Positions 1-11,511 of a stretch of 64,000 nucleotides of DNA are shown piece after piece; position 1 is the first letter of the stretch, and each line of letters begins with the position of its first letter. The position numbers were made by a program, and so were the translations under genes. Under the pieces are notes generated by a model. That model searched no databases and had not been told where the DNA came from. It worked only from the letters and a program-made list of their open reading frames with translations. This stretch comes from Dillenia suffruticosa (Eukaryota; Streptophyta; Magnoliopsida; Dilleniales; Dilleniaceae), in the NCBI GenBank assembly GCA_033439265.1, contig JAVTVX010000010.1, positions 8,866,001 through 8,930,000 of the forward strand, read 5' to 3'.

Positions 1-240
1 TGCTTGCGAGATGGAATAAGGGAGAGAGAGAGAGAGAGAGAGAAGGATCGACCAAGAGAGAGAGAGATGTAGAGAGAGAAAGGAAGAGAGAGCAAAGAAG
101 AGAGACTGTTGATTGAGGAGAGGGTGAGGAAAGATTGAGGAGGGAGAGATAGAGGAGAGAGCATGGTGGCTGCAGAGATAAAAGAGTGAACAGAAGAGAG
201 AGAACAGAGAATGAGAGAAAGGGGGGAAATATTCTTACCA
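1..240. repeat. Purine-rich tract with (GA)n microsatellite
   Basis: A strongly purine-biased stretch: an uninterrupted (GA)n run at about 22-43, then imperfect GAGA blocks to about 210. Read on the minus strand it is a CT-rich tract of the kind often found in plant 5' leaders. No coding frame is visible, and any gene it might belong to lies outside the window. Confidence 0.8.
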
Positions 241-1160
241 CTTGAAAGAACAATGAGAGATATCTCTCCTTGAAAGAAAAATCCAAATGGCATAAAAAAA
301 AATATGAAGGAAAAATTCTTTCCGCCCGCAGCACAAATTAATTTCCATCTAGCGTCACGATAAAATTTCACCTTTACTTTTTAAGATTATGACCACCTTA
401 ATAAATAATCCAAAATAGTCCTTGTATTGGCGAACCATACCCTCACCCTGTTAGCTGAACTTTCAGTATATACATGTGGGTCGCGGTGCTTAAAATGGAA
501 TCCAGCACCACCTTTGCTGCAACATATATGTGTGTGTGTTTGTTTTTTTTAACTTGACAAAAATTCGACTAATCCGTTTTGAGGATATGTTAGGCTAATT
601 TAGGGGATGGACTCTCTTAGATTTGTTTTTCTATTTCTAAAATTTAAATTTGAGAATTTAGTTAAAAAAATTTAATATCCAATCACCAAACTGATAGACT
701 ATCGGAACATTTGCTCAACATATACTACTTTAAGAAAATGTTCTTTACGTTGGAAGAAAAGAAAAGGAAAACTGAGTTTGGGTGGTACTGGAATTCTTAA
801 TTTAGATTGAGAAGGTTTGCACAGTTACTCAACTCAAGATGAATGTCTAATTGATTTAGTAACCGAATATTAATATTCTATAAATAAGATCTTAGTTTGA
901 ATTTTATGAATAAAGAAAACATGTATTATGAGAGTTTTATCCCTTAAAAGAATTAATTCAGTTTAAATTAAATTTAATTTAATTTAATTTAATGAGATTA
1001 TAGATATTGATAATTTATTAAAAAAAAAAAAAAAAACTACCATGCTCAAGTTTCTTATTCTTCGTGTGATCAAAGCTATTGGCAGTCTTAGATACAAATC
1101 ATAAATTATTGCAACATATTTCGAAATTTGCAATATTCTCTCTCATATATTTTTCGAAGT
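241..1160. other. AT-rich intergenic DNA, no gene seen
   Basis: No supportable ORF. It holds simple AT-rich sequence, short poly-A/T runs (1020-1036) and a copy of a dispersed AAATTTGA/TTAAAAAA motif near 640-690 that recurs elsewhere in the window. Confidence 0.6.
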
Positions 1161-1716
1161 GGTTGATTGAGGGACCCACCAAACGAAACCCTGAGTATTC
1201 CTTCGGCTCTCGCCTCCCTCTGCCACGGCAATTGAGGAACCCACCAGAACGGGTTGACTGAGGGACCCACCAAACGAAACCCTGAGTAATCAGACTCTCG
1301 CCTCCCACTTCCACAGCAATTGAGGGACCCAGAAGAACCGGTTGATCGAGGACCCACCAAACGAAACCCTGAGTATTCCTTCAGACTCTCGACTCTCGCC
1401 TCCCACTTCCACAGCAATTGAGGGACCCACAAGAACCGGTTGATCGAGGAACCCACCAAACGAAACCCTGAGTATTCCTTCAGACTCTCGACTCTCGCCT
1501 CCCACTTCGACAGCAATTGAGGGACCCACAAGAACTGGTAGATTGAGGAACCCACCAAACGAAACCCTGAGTATTCCTTCAGACTCTCGCCTCCCACTTC
1601 GACCCCGAGTATTCTTCCTTCAGACCCTCGCTTCCCACTTCCACAACAATTGTGGGACCTACCAAACGAAACCCTGAGTATCCCTTCAGACTCTCGCCTC
1701 CCCCTTCCGCAGCAAT
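1161..1716. repeat. Minisatellite, about 90-100 bp unit, five to six copies
   Basis: Successive units begin with GGTTGATTGAGG-like sequence near 1161, 1252, 1340, 1438 and 1537, so the spacing is 88-99 bp. Each unit then carries a GACCCACCAAACGAAACC core and a CTCTCGCCTCCCACTTCC segment. The last unit (about 1600-1716) is rearranged. A minus-strand frame of 259 codons stays open through the array, but it is compositionally simple and matches no family I know, so I treat it as a by-product of the repeat. No poly-A tail or inverted ends mark it as a transposon. Confidence 0.85.
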
Positions 1717-2097
1717 AGACTAAGTTATCGTGCTTATACCTTAATGGTTGTAATTTAACGCGTACCGGGTCGCAAACCTCGACGAAGGGTACTATGGGAA
1801 AGGCAGCTATTGAGATTGATGTGATACCACACGTGCAGACTCGGAACTGGCTAGAATTATGGCAAACGCCAAAGAAAATTTTCATTTTACATATTTAATT
1901 AGTCAGCACAACAAAATAATAATTAAAAACAGAGGTCAATAATCAGAGCACGGTTCCTGTTTTTCTCCTATGAAACCAATTTAAAAAATTTATTATGTTT
2001 GTATCCATTATAGATTATAAATGTTCTTTTGTAAAATTAGATGAAATCTTAATATAAAAATATTTAAATATTTCTAATTATAGTTCTTTTTTGTTTT

Positions 2098-2657
2098 TTA
2101 ATTATAATATTTTATGTCTTTATGATTTAACAAAAATATATTATAAATAAAATAAAACAAATTCGTATTTGGTTTAAAATGATATAAAGAGTGGATTTTT
2201 TTTTCTTATTTTGGGTGAGAGGCATCATATGTAAGAGGCTTGAAAGCACTTGGTCAAATTCGAACACGAAATATTAGGGGTTGAAATCGCTTAGGGTTTT
2301 TTGTATCGGCAGAAAGAATAATTATTACGGCTGAAAGTGTTTACTTTACACAGTCTTAAACCTATTTATTCTTAATTTGTAATTTTTATAAGAATTATTT
2401 TTAATTATAAGATTTAATAAAAATATATTATAAATAAAATAAAATAAATTCGTATTTGGTTTGAAGTGACGTAAAAGGTGGAATTTTTCCTTATTTTGAG
2501 GGAGCGGGCGTCACACGCAAGAGGCCGGAAAGCACTTGGCCAAATTCAAACACAAAATATCAAACGTCAAAATCTCTTGGGGCTTGCATCATCAGAAAAC
2601 AAAAAATTATTACGTCTCAAAGGGTTTGCGCAATCTTATCCCTATGCAATTTTATAT
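2098..2657. repeat. Tandem duplication with about 287-bp offset
   Basis: Two diverged copies lie side by side, at about 2098-2380 and 2401-2657. Both contain AAAAATATATTATAAATAAA, then CGTATTTGGTTT, then AGCACTTGG with CAAATTC, and end near TCTTA..CCTAT. They differ by many substitutions and small indels, so the duplication is not recent. The function is unknown. It lies just upstream of the membrane-protein gene that starts at 2987. Confidence 0.75.
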
Positions 2658-2869
2658 GACTAGTAGAAAGGGAAAGGGAGCTGACCCACATTTTCTCCTT
2701 CCATGTTGTGGTTAATTCCTCTCGTGGTCCATCATATGTCTTGTGCCTGTCGGTGTCAATTCTTCTCTCCCTCTCTTTATTTTCTTCTTCAAAAACTCAA
2801 CCATAGGACTTAATGTTTGTTAGCAACCGAGCTCGAGCGGGGGTAGAATTCATCCCAATCACTTTTCTT

Positions 2870-2986
2870 ACTTTGCCTATAAAAAGGCATTGATCATCAC
2901 TTGGATTGGCGTTCGTACCCGATTCGTATTCTTCCCTCCAAGCTATTCCTCATCACGCATTTCCCAATCCATATCCTTTCGCCACG
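2870..2986 (+). promoter_or_regulatory. Core promoter and 5' leader of membrane-protein gene A
   Basis: A good TATA box (TATAAAAA) occupies 2878-2885, about 100 bp before the ATG at 2987. This would place transcription start near 2910. The frame is open upstream to 2906, but only from a TTG codon, which plants do not normally use. The first ATG is therefore preferred, and it aligns with the start of the paralogue at 10718. Confidence 0.55.
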
Positions 2987-5332
2987 ATGAGAGCCAAAAT
3001 AAGAGAATTAAACCAAAGCCACCAACGTTTTAGGGCTGCAAACGACGCGTTAGAGGATCGTGTTAATCATCACGTGACGACGCTGCAGAACATTTCCATC
3101 GCCTATCTCATCATCCAATGCTGCCACGCATTCCTTCCCTTCCCTACCACTCGATTCGGCAGTTGGTCGAGGTGGGTCCCGCTCACTCTTTCTCTCTCCA
3201 TCACTATCCTCTACTTCGTCCTCTCCGTCCGACGGCTCGAACTCTACCTCCGAGATTCTCGAGAACTCGACCTCGGTCGATTGCAGGAGGTCGAGACCTA
3301 CCGATATTTGCGGGAGCTTCAAATCTATCAACCTTTACCGACATTTCTCGAAACCGTAGAGACAGAGTCGCCAGAGATTAAGTTGTTCAAGCGCAAACTC
3401 TTCATCGTCGTGATCGTCTCGCTTCTGGTTCTCTTCGCGGCAATTATGTTGTAAGTTTGCCTTTGAATCCCCTGCAGTGTCGATTCTGAGTTATATCCCT
3501 TTTCTGCCCCCATTGATAAATAGAGACTGAGGCTTGTTTCTCTTGGACTATCTGCAATTTGAACCTCATTTGTCTTGGGTTTACCTAAAATCCCAAAACT
3601 TTCTTAACCTGAATTAGGCTCGATTTCGAAACCCAAGTGGTTCCAACTGTGAATTCGTCATTATAAAGTTGGATTACAAGTATTTAATTTTATCGACGGC
3701 GTAGGCCTAGACTATTAGCTTGGGAGAAATAAAGTATGCATGTTTAATTTGGTTATGTCTGTCTGAGTTATTTATGTTTAATTTGGTTATGTCCTGTCTT
3801 AGTTATTTAGGGTAAGTTAGTTGTTTGAGATAAAGAGTGATTGTTGGAAAGGGACAGGACGTTGATAACTTTGATGATCCTGCTTGAACTAGTTTTCTCG
3901 TAACAAAATAAAAAAACATAATTAACATGTTTCACCATAGAAAAGAGTATGGTTTTATCGTAACTAAATCATAAAACATAATTCTGGGTTTTGAGGAATA
4001 TACACGTGAATTCTGATTACGGCTAGTTTATGGGTTTACCATAGATGTCTTTTTCTTTCTATTTAATTCTTTTTTTGGGGGGGGGGGGGAGTCCTACCTT
4101 GCCTGGTGATTTTTTCTGTTCACACTATTTATGTCAATGTTTGGTCAGTACCATTGGAATATTGATTAGGTGACATGACCGTGTTTGATATGATCTGCCA
4201 AATGTCATATTGATGTCAATTTGGTTGGTGAATTTTTTTTCCTTCCCTATTTTACACGATATCTATATTACCGACTTCATTTAATAGAATAAAAACATAA
4301 TTATTATTGTCATACAAAGAAAACAATGAGCATACGATATAAAATAGAGTATAATGACGTAAAAGGATTTATAAATCTAATCCCATTTAATGGGATAAAA
4401 GTTTGATTATTGTTGATGTTGTAGTTTACACATTTTGTGTGGTGTGATTATGCCATGAATATCTGATTTTAGTCTTAAGAAAGCCCGATATATCCCATAA
4501 TCAATTAGTATAGACTTAATTTGTCATGGTTGCAGTGAGGTGGTGTTGTCTAACAATGTCTAGTTTGTCTATACTTCAATTTCCTTCTTGGCTTGAGAAT
4601 TGTTGTCTGACCAATCAAGTGATTGTAGTGGTGTCATTTGTTTCTGTTCTTTGACCTTTGGGATGTGAAATTTTGAGAATTTAATTTTATAACTGGTCAA
4701 TAATTATTCATTGCTGACTAATGATAGATTGGTTAGACCCGCACATTCTAAATTGTGTTCTTCTATTTGCTTGGGTTTTCTTTTCCTAACTGGACTTAAG
4801 GCGAATTTAATTGCAAAGTTTTTTTTCCTTGACCAAGAAGCACTAATTGCTACTCATGCTTGTGGATGTAACTACTGCAAATGCAACTGCAGCAACTTTG
4901 AAAGCCCTTGTTTTCCTTTTTGTGCCAAAGTGACGGAAATTCTACATGGGTATAGATCCACGCTATGGAACAAGTGGATGGAAGTATTCTGACATATGAT
5001 GACTAATAGGATAATTTGTGATTCTAAGATTCATGAGTTGAAATAGCCAAAGGCAATTTTGTTACTAATAACATGATTTTCTATATTCACTTTGTCTTTA
5101 AAAGAATAAGAGGCAAAGCGTGGCATCAAAGACAATCTTGAAGTAGATGCTGGATTGAATTGTGTACTTCTCTCTGTAGCGCATAGCCCAATGTTCTTGC
5201 TATCAAAAACTGTTGCTGAATAAATTTCTTTCATATTGCAGGTGCTCTACCATTCAATTAGCGGGTCCTGGAGTTTCAAAGATAACCAAGCAACTTATTA
5301 GCAATGCAGATTCAAGCCGAGCTACCTCCTAA
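2987..5332 (+). CDS. Uncharacterised three-helix membrane protein (paralogue A)
   Basis: Two exons: 2987-3450 and 5242-5332. The donor is GTAAGT at 3451 and the acceptor is TTGCAG ending at 5241. The phase carries over cleanly (TT|G) and gives 184 residues. The N-terminus (residues 1-30) is charged and helical, ending in a His-His pair. Hydrophobic helices follow at about 34-52 and 63-81. A charged, Leu-Glu/Arg-rich loop (82-135) comes next, then a third helix at about 137-157 and a short polar tail. No catalytic motif or known domain is recognised. The protein at 10718-11511 aligns from the first residue (ELxxxxQ, VNHH/VHHH, a LEL motif after helix 2, a third helix ending AxxML) and has its intron at almost the same place, so the two are paralogues. 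The 1.79-kb intron contains a 13-G run near 4079. Function unknown; membrane location is inferred from hydrophobicity alone. Confidence 0.75.
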
Positions 5333-6720
5333 AGGCATAGTTTTCAAATCAGGTATAGTACACATAGATTTCCTTTTATTCTTTGTATGGTAATGTAATA
5401 TATTGTATATGATAAGGGTTTTCTTACAAAATGAAAACTTATTTTATAGAATATATATTCATAAGAAATATTTTAGTAACATCAAAATGTATGATTGTGC
5501 TTTTTAACCAATATTCAAATAAGTTAGGCAACAAATAACCCTGCTCTTTTCATTGCTCATGTGTCTCTCTTGTTTTTGTTTTTGTTTTTGTTTTTTAAGT
5601 TTCTTACAACAAACCATATTTTCACAAATGAGTCAAAAAGAAAAAGATGATTTTTATGGTTGTTAATACAGAAAATAAATGTTGTCATTATCAATCTAAA
5701 ATATTAAGTGGCAAAAGTTGTATTGAATATGGTATAAAAACTACCATAGAAGTTCTTGAAAAGATATTTTGAAACTCAAAAACTTTCTTTAAACTAAAAG
5801 GTTACAGTGAATTATATATCATGTACAGTAAATATGCGTCATATTGAAAGATATAGTGTATCTTGAGATAAAAGCTTTATTTAAGATATGGATGTAAAAA
5901 ACTCATGAAACACCTCCATTTAGACAGGTTCAGCAAGATACATATCTGAAATTTTTTTTTTTTTTTTTTTGACGACTATACCGAGAGGGTACCATTTGCA
6001 AATGCCTGCTTGAGTACTATTGTTTATCATGCATATTACGGTTTGGACTTGTATGAGCCATCATGCTATTTTGAGTTTGTCTATCTAATTTTTGTTTTGT
6101 TGGGCAGTTACGGCAACCTTGTGACACAGGATAATAGAAACAATCCGGATGCTGAAAGATCACTTATTCAGAGTCTGTTCCATGTGTGTAGCAGCCTAGT
6201 TACAGTTGGAATATGGTCTTACTACCTATATTGTCGGAAGTAGTACAGAGGGAAGTAGGTGGTAGGCAGCAAAGCTCGTATTTGTTTGGTTTCTCTACTT
6301 TGCTTTACTATCTCTGGTCAATCTACCTTTTATCACTTAGAGGAAACTTGGTCTTTTGTTTCTCTGATTCTATAGAAGTGCTTTTGAGATTGCTGGCCTT
6401 TGGCTCTGCAGCTTTGTATAGAGCCCCCCCTGTTTGAGAACTTGTCCTACTGCCTGCCTATGCAGAGCTCAACGGGTGGGTTTTCAGCATTGGCCGAATT
6501 TCTTTGAGAGACACTGGGTATCAACATCTCCTTTGCAAAATTGTAAGCGTCATCACATACATTTGTATTTCTGGGTCATCCATTTATATTTCTGGCACTA
6601 TAGCCGTCATAAATTTGCTTTCTGGTATAGAGGTTGGGGTTAAGGCGTCAGTTTGTGCTTATTTAGTTTTCTTTTTGGATGCCTGGACTTGCTTACTCAT
6701 GTTAGTTGCATAATTAAGAT
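5333..6720 (+). other. Downstream region of gene A, possible spliced 3' UTR
   Basis: No supported coding exon. A plausible donor (AATCAG|GTATAG at 5352) and acceptor (TTGGGCAG ending about 6106) would make a 3'-UTR intron of about 0.75 kb, followed by non-coding exon sequence to roughly 6700. This rests on splice-like signals only. Short open frames at 6010-6243 and 6504-6713 have no recognisable family, and the first begins with a non-ATG codon. Confidence 0.3.
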
Positions 6721-8985
6721 ACTGAGGAGAACATTCTCTCCCCCTCTCACATCTATAATAGAAATATATTTTATAGAATGTAAGCATTGAGGAGCAATCT
6801 TTTATCAGAGACAAGCAAGCATCCCCATCACAATTTTTGGGTGAGGGTGCGGGTCCGCCCATGAGGGTAGACGCGACCCAATCCCCTTAAATTTAAATTT
6901 TGAAATAAAGGGAGAAAAAAGGGGAGAGAGTGGTTATTTTGGAAAAATCACCCCTCAACCTCCCTCAAATCTCAAGACAACTTCCTATTGGCTACAACTT
7001 TGCTCCCTCTCTCTCGGTGGATGTGAATGAGAGAAGAAAAAAGGGTGACTTCCAATACTTTTGAATTAACATGAATGAGAAAAGAAAAATAGGATGAAGC
7101 CATTATCTTGTTTGAAAGAAAGTATAAAGAGGGGACTTGAAGTTTATTGATTATTCTCCGTCAAGACTTTGGATTGTGAATAACATTCTATATCTAGAAT
7201 ACCCAATTAGCGAAAGGGGTAAACAATTTTAATCCGTTTAAGATTCGGGAAATTTTATGTGAGAAAAATATTTATTGATTTGTTTTAAAACTTCATTGGT
7301 ATTGGTATTAGAGTTAATTTTGGATTGTTTTATTCTTTTCTTTTGTTATTTAAAAAAATAAAATGACATGAATAATTTTGAAGGTTTGTTAATGACAATA
7401 TGGAATAGATTTAATGAAATGCTCTCAATTTTATATAGTAGCACACTTATAGATTAAATCTGTAAAATTTAGTATGCATCCGATGAGAATATTAAGAGAT
7501 ATTTCAAATCCTAGTCGAAATTTTATATATTCGTATTTTTTAAAATATTATATTTCATGATTAGAAATTTATATGACCATTTGAAAAATATTTTTTAACC
7601 ATATAAATAATATGAAAAATAGTTAAAAATTGAGAAAAATATGACCATTCGAAATTTGGGTTGAATTGCAAAAAAAATTAAGAAGATAAAACAGTGCTCC
7701 AATGCCTTTCCCACACTTAGAGGAGGTGTGTGAATCCCACTCTCTAGCTTAAAAATTTCCGATCTAAAAATTGAGATCACTATTGAATTCAGAAGTATCG
7801 AAAATGAAAGAGTAGTCAAAATCTCAAAGCCGTTTGCCACTGGGAAGGCGGTGTTTGACATGCACACATCGGCTAAGCAGAGTGGGCACGCATCCAAACT
7901 GGACAGCCCCTCTAACGGTGCGTGGGGGCACGTGTAGAGTCCATTTCGGTCGGAATTTTTGTTGAAATAAATATTTTATTTATATTGATTTATTTTATAA
8001 ATTTTAATTTATTTTTCAGAGTTGAAAATAATTTTTATTGATTTTTATATTAACAAATTGTTAGAAACTTGCAAAAAAATCATTTTCTTGCATAAAAATT
8101 CTGAAAAATTTTTGTATGAATTTAGAAAATTATTTTCTTAATTTTGGCTATCCAAATGTAAATCGTTTATATTCTTTTGATTTTATACTCTTTTTATATA
8201 TATGAAAATTTGTTTTTCAACATAAAATTAATTAAAAATTGAGCATATTCTTTTAAATTAGTATTTTAAAATTTTATATCATATTATGGTTCACTACGTG
8301 TCTAATTTAATATTGGTTCCCATTTTAAAATGCGATAGGATTGGACACACACCTGGTATTCTATGTTGAGTGCTAGAGTTTTGAGAACTCAAGAATGTTT
8401 GACAAAATGAAATGTAACGGATGTGTTAAAAAGGGATTCACTCCTATGGATAGATTTTCGGTGGGAGTGATTAACACGTTATCTTATATGTATATGTTTT
8501 GAAAATTGATATTTTCATGTATTTTATTTCCGGTGAAAGATAATAAATTATATACCGTGGTCATGTTTTACAAAAAATTGAGAACAAGATATGTAAAGAT
8601 TTTTTTTTTTTTTTTTTCAGATAGGAATTGAGAATGCTTACTTATGTATTTGATTTGAACATTCTTATAGATTGTGAATAAAAAAAGATGATCCGATTTG
8701 ATGATAATTTTTAAATTTAGAATATCGAATCGGTAAAAAAAATAAGTAAATCTAATCCGTTTAAAATTAAAAAAATTTTATATAAAAAAATATTTATTGA
8801 TTTGTTTTAAAACCTTTGACATCCTCTCAAAAGTTTTCTTCCATGCATATTTAAGAGTTCGAGGTCGCCTTGGTACCTTGCAGTCATTGCAAATTTCCTA
8901 CCGAGCAAAATCTGCGATCTAGCATGCCATGACTGAACGAAATCAACTAAGTTGTAGGAGAGAGCGGTCAATGGAGAGATTTTTT
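6721..8985. other. AT-rich intergenic DNA with a dispersed repeat pair
   Basis: No gene seen. Two related segments of about 150 bp, at about 7160-7305 and 8650-8815, share GATTGTGAATAA, TAATCCGTTTA and a well-conserved AATATTTATTGATTTGTTTT block. They may be remnants of one element, but ends and target duplications are not clear. Confidence 0.5.
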
Positions 8986-9055
8986 TTTGTTATACTAAGA
9001 TTTGAACTCAAAATCATCAGATTGGGGGAAGAAGATTATGATCACTAGATTATCC
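8986..9055. repeat. Short dispersed repeat (also at 47866-47942)
   Basis: The segment has GATTTGAAC, then GATTGGGG, AAGAAGATT and a terminal ACTA. It closely matches about 75 bp at 47866-47942. It resembles the degenerate ends of old retroposed sequences, but the family cannot be named from this alone. Confidence 0.4.
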
Positions 9056-9311
9056 CCCGAGGACAGTGTAGAGATTTCCTTTGTAAATGGGGCTCTTTTT
9101 AACTACACCGGAGCATCGCATAAATCCACACCTCTGCAGATTTGGATCAACTTCTTGGAATTTATCTCTTGGCGAGTATGCTTATTTATTTATTTGGGCT
9201 ACAAAGCAGGACCTCAGCCCAAGAAAACGTAAAGACGAACGAAAATTGTGAGCAACAGATCAAGGCTAGGCCCGATACAAGCGTGATCTAAACAGAGGAA
9301 ATCCAAGGATT

Positions 9312-9710
9312 TTACTGAGAATGACGGGCAAGAGGGGCGGGGTTGTCCTTAAAGCCTAGAGGCATTTTAGTTCTTGTTTCCGCCAATCGATCTGCTACCA
9401 TGTTAGCCTCTGGAATTAACACATGGTCGATTCTGAACCTTGCATTCTGCTGGATCGTGACACCGCATTCATTCATAATGTTGAACAAGGGTGTTTCTGT
9501 GGGCTTCTCTAGTCACTGATTTGATGGCCTCGTCAGTCTAGCTCAATCTGGACAGATTGGATTCCCAACTTGGCACACATCTGGAGGCTGTACCAAAACT
9601 AAACATGAAGCCTCTAATCAACCTGCTGTAGGCATCCTCTAGGAGCCCTCCAGCCCCGGCTGTCTGCCCTTGACTTTTAACACCGTCCACATTCGTCTTG
9701 GGCTAGCCTT
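9312..9710 (-). pseudogene. Decayed RNase H-like (RVT_3 type) retroelement fragment
   Basis: On the minus strand the sequence reads, with frame changes, as the RNase H-like domain common in plant LINE-derived proteins. An N-terminal NVDG followed by a GAGGLL segment lies near 9650-9710. A C-terminal stretch with RIDHVLIPEANMVADRLAE, ending in a stop, lies near 9312-9450. The ADRLAE signature is typical of this domain. At least two frameshifts and internal stops interrupt it, so it is not functional. A short T/A-rich repeat (ATTTATTTATTT) near 9183 may mark the 3' end. Confidence 0.65.
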
Positions 9711-10639
9711 CTGACGGAGGAAACAATGAGATTACTCTCCGAATTTGAAGAACTAAAGTGAGTTTTCATGGACTAAGGAGACACCAAGACTCTTATTCTG
9801 AATCTCTCATTCTGTGAAGCAAATTGTCCAGAAACATTGTCGCGGTTCTTACCGATGTGCCAAAGCGTTGTTGCAAATTTTAGTAGTAGTAATAACAGTA
9901 ATAATACTAAAAAAGGGAATACAAATTAGAATAAAAAAGACTGAATTTACTTTAAATCTAATCATCACGTTATACTTGAAGGGCTCGTCTCACACTACTT
10001 GGTAGAATTGTATTACTTTTTTTAAACATATATAAACAAAAACAAAATATCAAATCTTTGTTTTTATGTATAAGAAATTCGTCAAACATATACAATTGCA
10101 ATCTTTTATTAATTTAAGATAAAATGTAATGGAATCATATTTGAATTCTCTACTTTAGCCTATGCTGCTAAGAATAATTACTTAGTAATAATATCCATTA
10201 TGGATAAGTTGTTTTTAACATATTAATCGCTTATCCCAAGACCAATGACAGTGGGTGTAGCATCTTTAATTATCTGTACAGCAAAAAAGGGTCAACTACA
10301 AAAATGGGTGTTAGTTATTTTATCCACCATACTTCAATTTTGTTGGCTTGTTATGCACAATAATCAAGCCCATCCGGTGGATTTCAAGATTCCATTGAGA
10401 CCACAATAATAACAAAAAAAATTCGCATAAGTTTGACATTTTTTTTTTCTCTTGAAGAAGAAATGGGAAAATATAATTTTCAATACCCAAAACTGCCGCG
10501 GCATTCAGTCACTCTGAAACTTCTTTGGACACGAAATCGGTAGGAAACTGCAATGGGAAACCACCTAAGGCTTAAACGGTATTTTGTCCTTTGATGGATG
10601 GGCAAGCTTATCTATACAAGGGTTTTGTCTTCTCTCTGC
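9711..10639. other. Intergenic DNA upstream of gene B
   Basis: No gene found. The sequence is AT-rich with short trinucleotide-like TAATAG repeats near 9885-9915. Small open frames (for example 9814-10005) show no recognisable domain. Confidence 0.5.
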
Positions 10640-10717
10640 CCTATTATTTAACCATGCTGGGGGGCCTGGCCACCGTCTCTCGATCCCTCAAACACTGATT
10701 CCCCCATTGTCGTCGTC
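10640..10717 (+). promoter_or_regulatory. Putative core promoter/leader of gene B
   Basis: A weak TATA-like CTATTATTTAA starts at 10641, about 75 bp before the ATG at 10718. The sequence between is pyrimidine-rich, as in many plant 5' leaders. The assignment rests on position only. Confidence 0.35.
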
Positions 10718-11511
10718 ATGGTGAACGCAACAATTGAAGAGCTTCGTCTAACCTATCAAGAAATGACCCAAATCAACATGAGACGAGAGGAACGCGTCCA
10801 TCATCACGAGATGAAAGCGGCACGCCTTTTCATCTCTTACATAATTTCACAAGTCCTAATTTTCTATGCAATTTCTGGATCCGGTGGGGTGGTGGTATCG
10901 TGTGGTTATAGTCTAATTCCATTCAGTATTTCTATGTTTTCAACTGTACTATTTTTTATGCTTTTCCCCAAGCAACTGCTCAAGTATTTCCGTGCTGTTC
11001 ATAAATTGGAACTAAAACGGATTGACGAGGAAAGAGTCTACAGACAGATCCACCCAATTCCGGGTAACTACGAACGAAGAACTGAGAGTCGGGAATCGCT
11101 TCTGGTTAAGATGAGTTGGCGCTTGGCATATATGGGCCTAACGCTTCTGGTGGTGATAGCTATTGCAGCTGTCATGCTGTTTGCTTGCCTTTCCCTCCCC
11201 TGTGACTCTTCCCATAAGGTCCTTGCGCAAATTTTATTTCAATTTATTATTGATTAAAGAAAAAGAAAATTATCACCCGGTAATATAACATTTTTATACT
11301 AATGTTCATCTTTGTGTGTATGTCGTGTTTGCAGGTGCAATCTCCGGTGACACTTACAAAAACCGAACTACTCACCATCCAACCAACGATCTCTCAAGCG
11401 ATGATCACCCCCTCTGAAACTACTCAAGATATATTGGCAGAAACATTCGCAGAAACATTCGAGGCGCTGGTCCAACCCTCGTTCCTTGCTGATGTGAAAT
11501 TGGAATTTTGA
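10718..11511 (+). CDS. Uncharacterised three-helix membrane protein (paralogue B)
   Basis: Two exons: 10718-11218 and 11335-11511. The donor is AAG|GTCCTT at 11219 and the acceptor is TTTGCAG ending at 11334. The phase-0 join gives about 225 residues. The N-terminus is charged and helical and ends in a triple His (residues 28-30). Hydrophobic helices lie at about 37-52, 62-84 and 136-158. Between helices 2 and 3 is a basic, Leu/Glu-containing segment with a LEL motif like that of paralogue A. The C-terminal exon is polar, Thr/Ser-rich and acidic, with a small AETFAETFEA repeat. If the intron were retained, the frame would stop at 11255 (179 residues). The donor matches consensus only modestly, so a retained-intron form is possible. 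No known family function; membrane location is inferred. Confidence 0.72.

Noticed and set aside
1106..1885. 259-codon minus-strand ORF
   Set aside because: It is produced by the minisatellite and has simple repetitive composition with no known domain.
2906..2986. N-terminal extension of membrane protein A
   Set aside because: It starts with TTG. The ATG at 2987 aligns with the paralogue's start and follows the TATA box at a normal distance.
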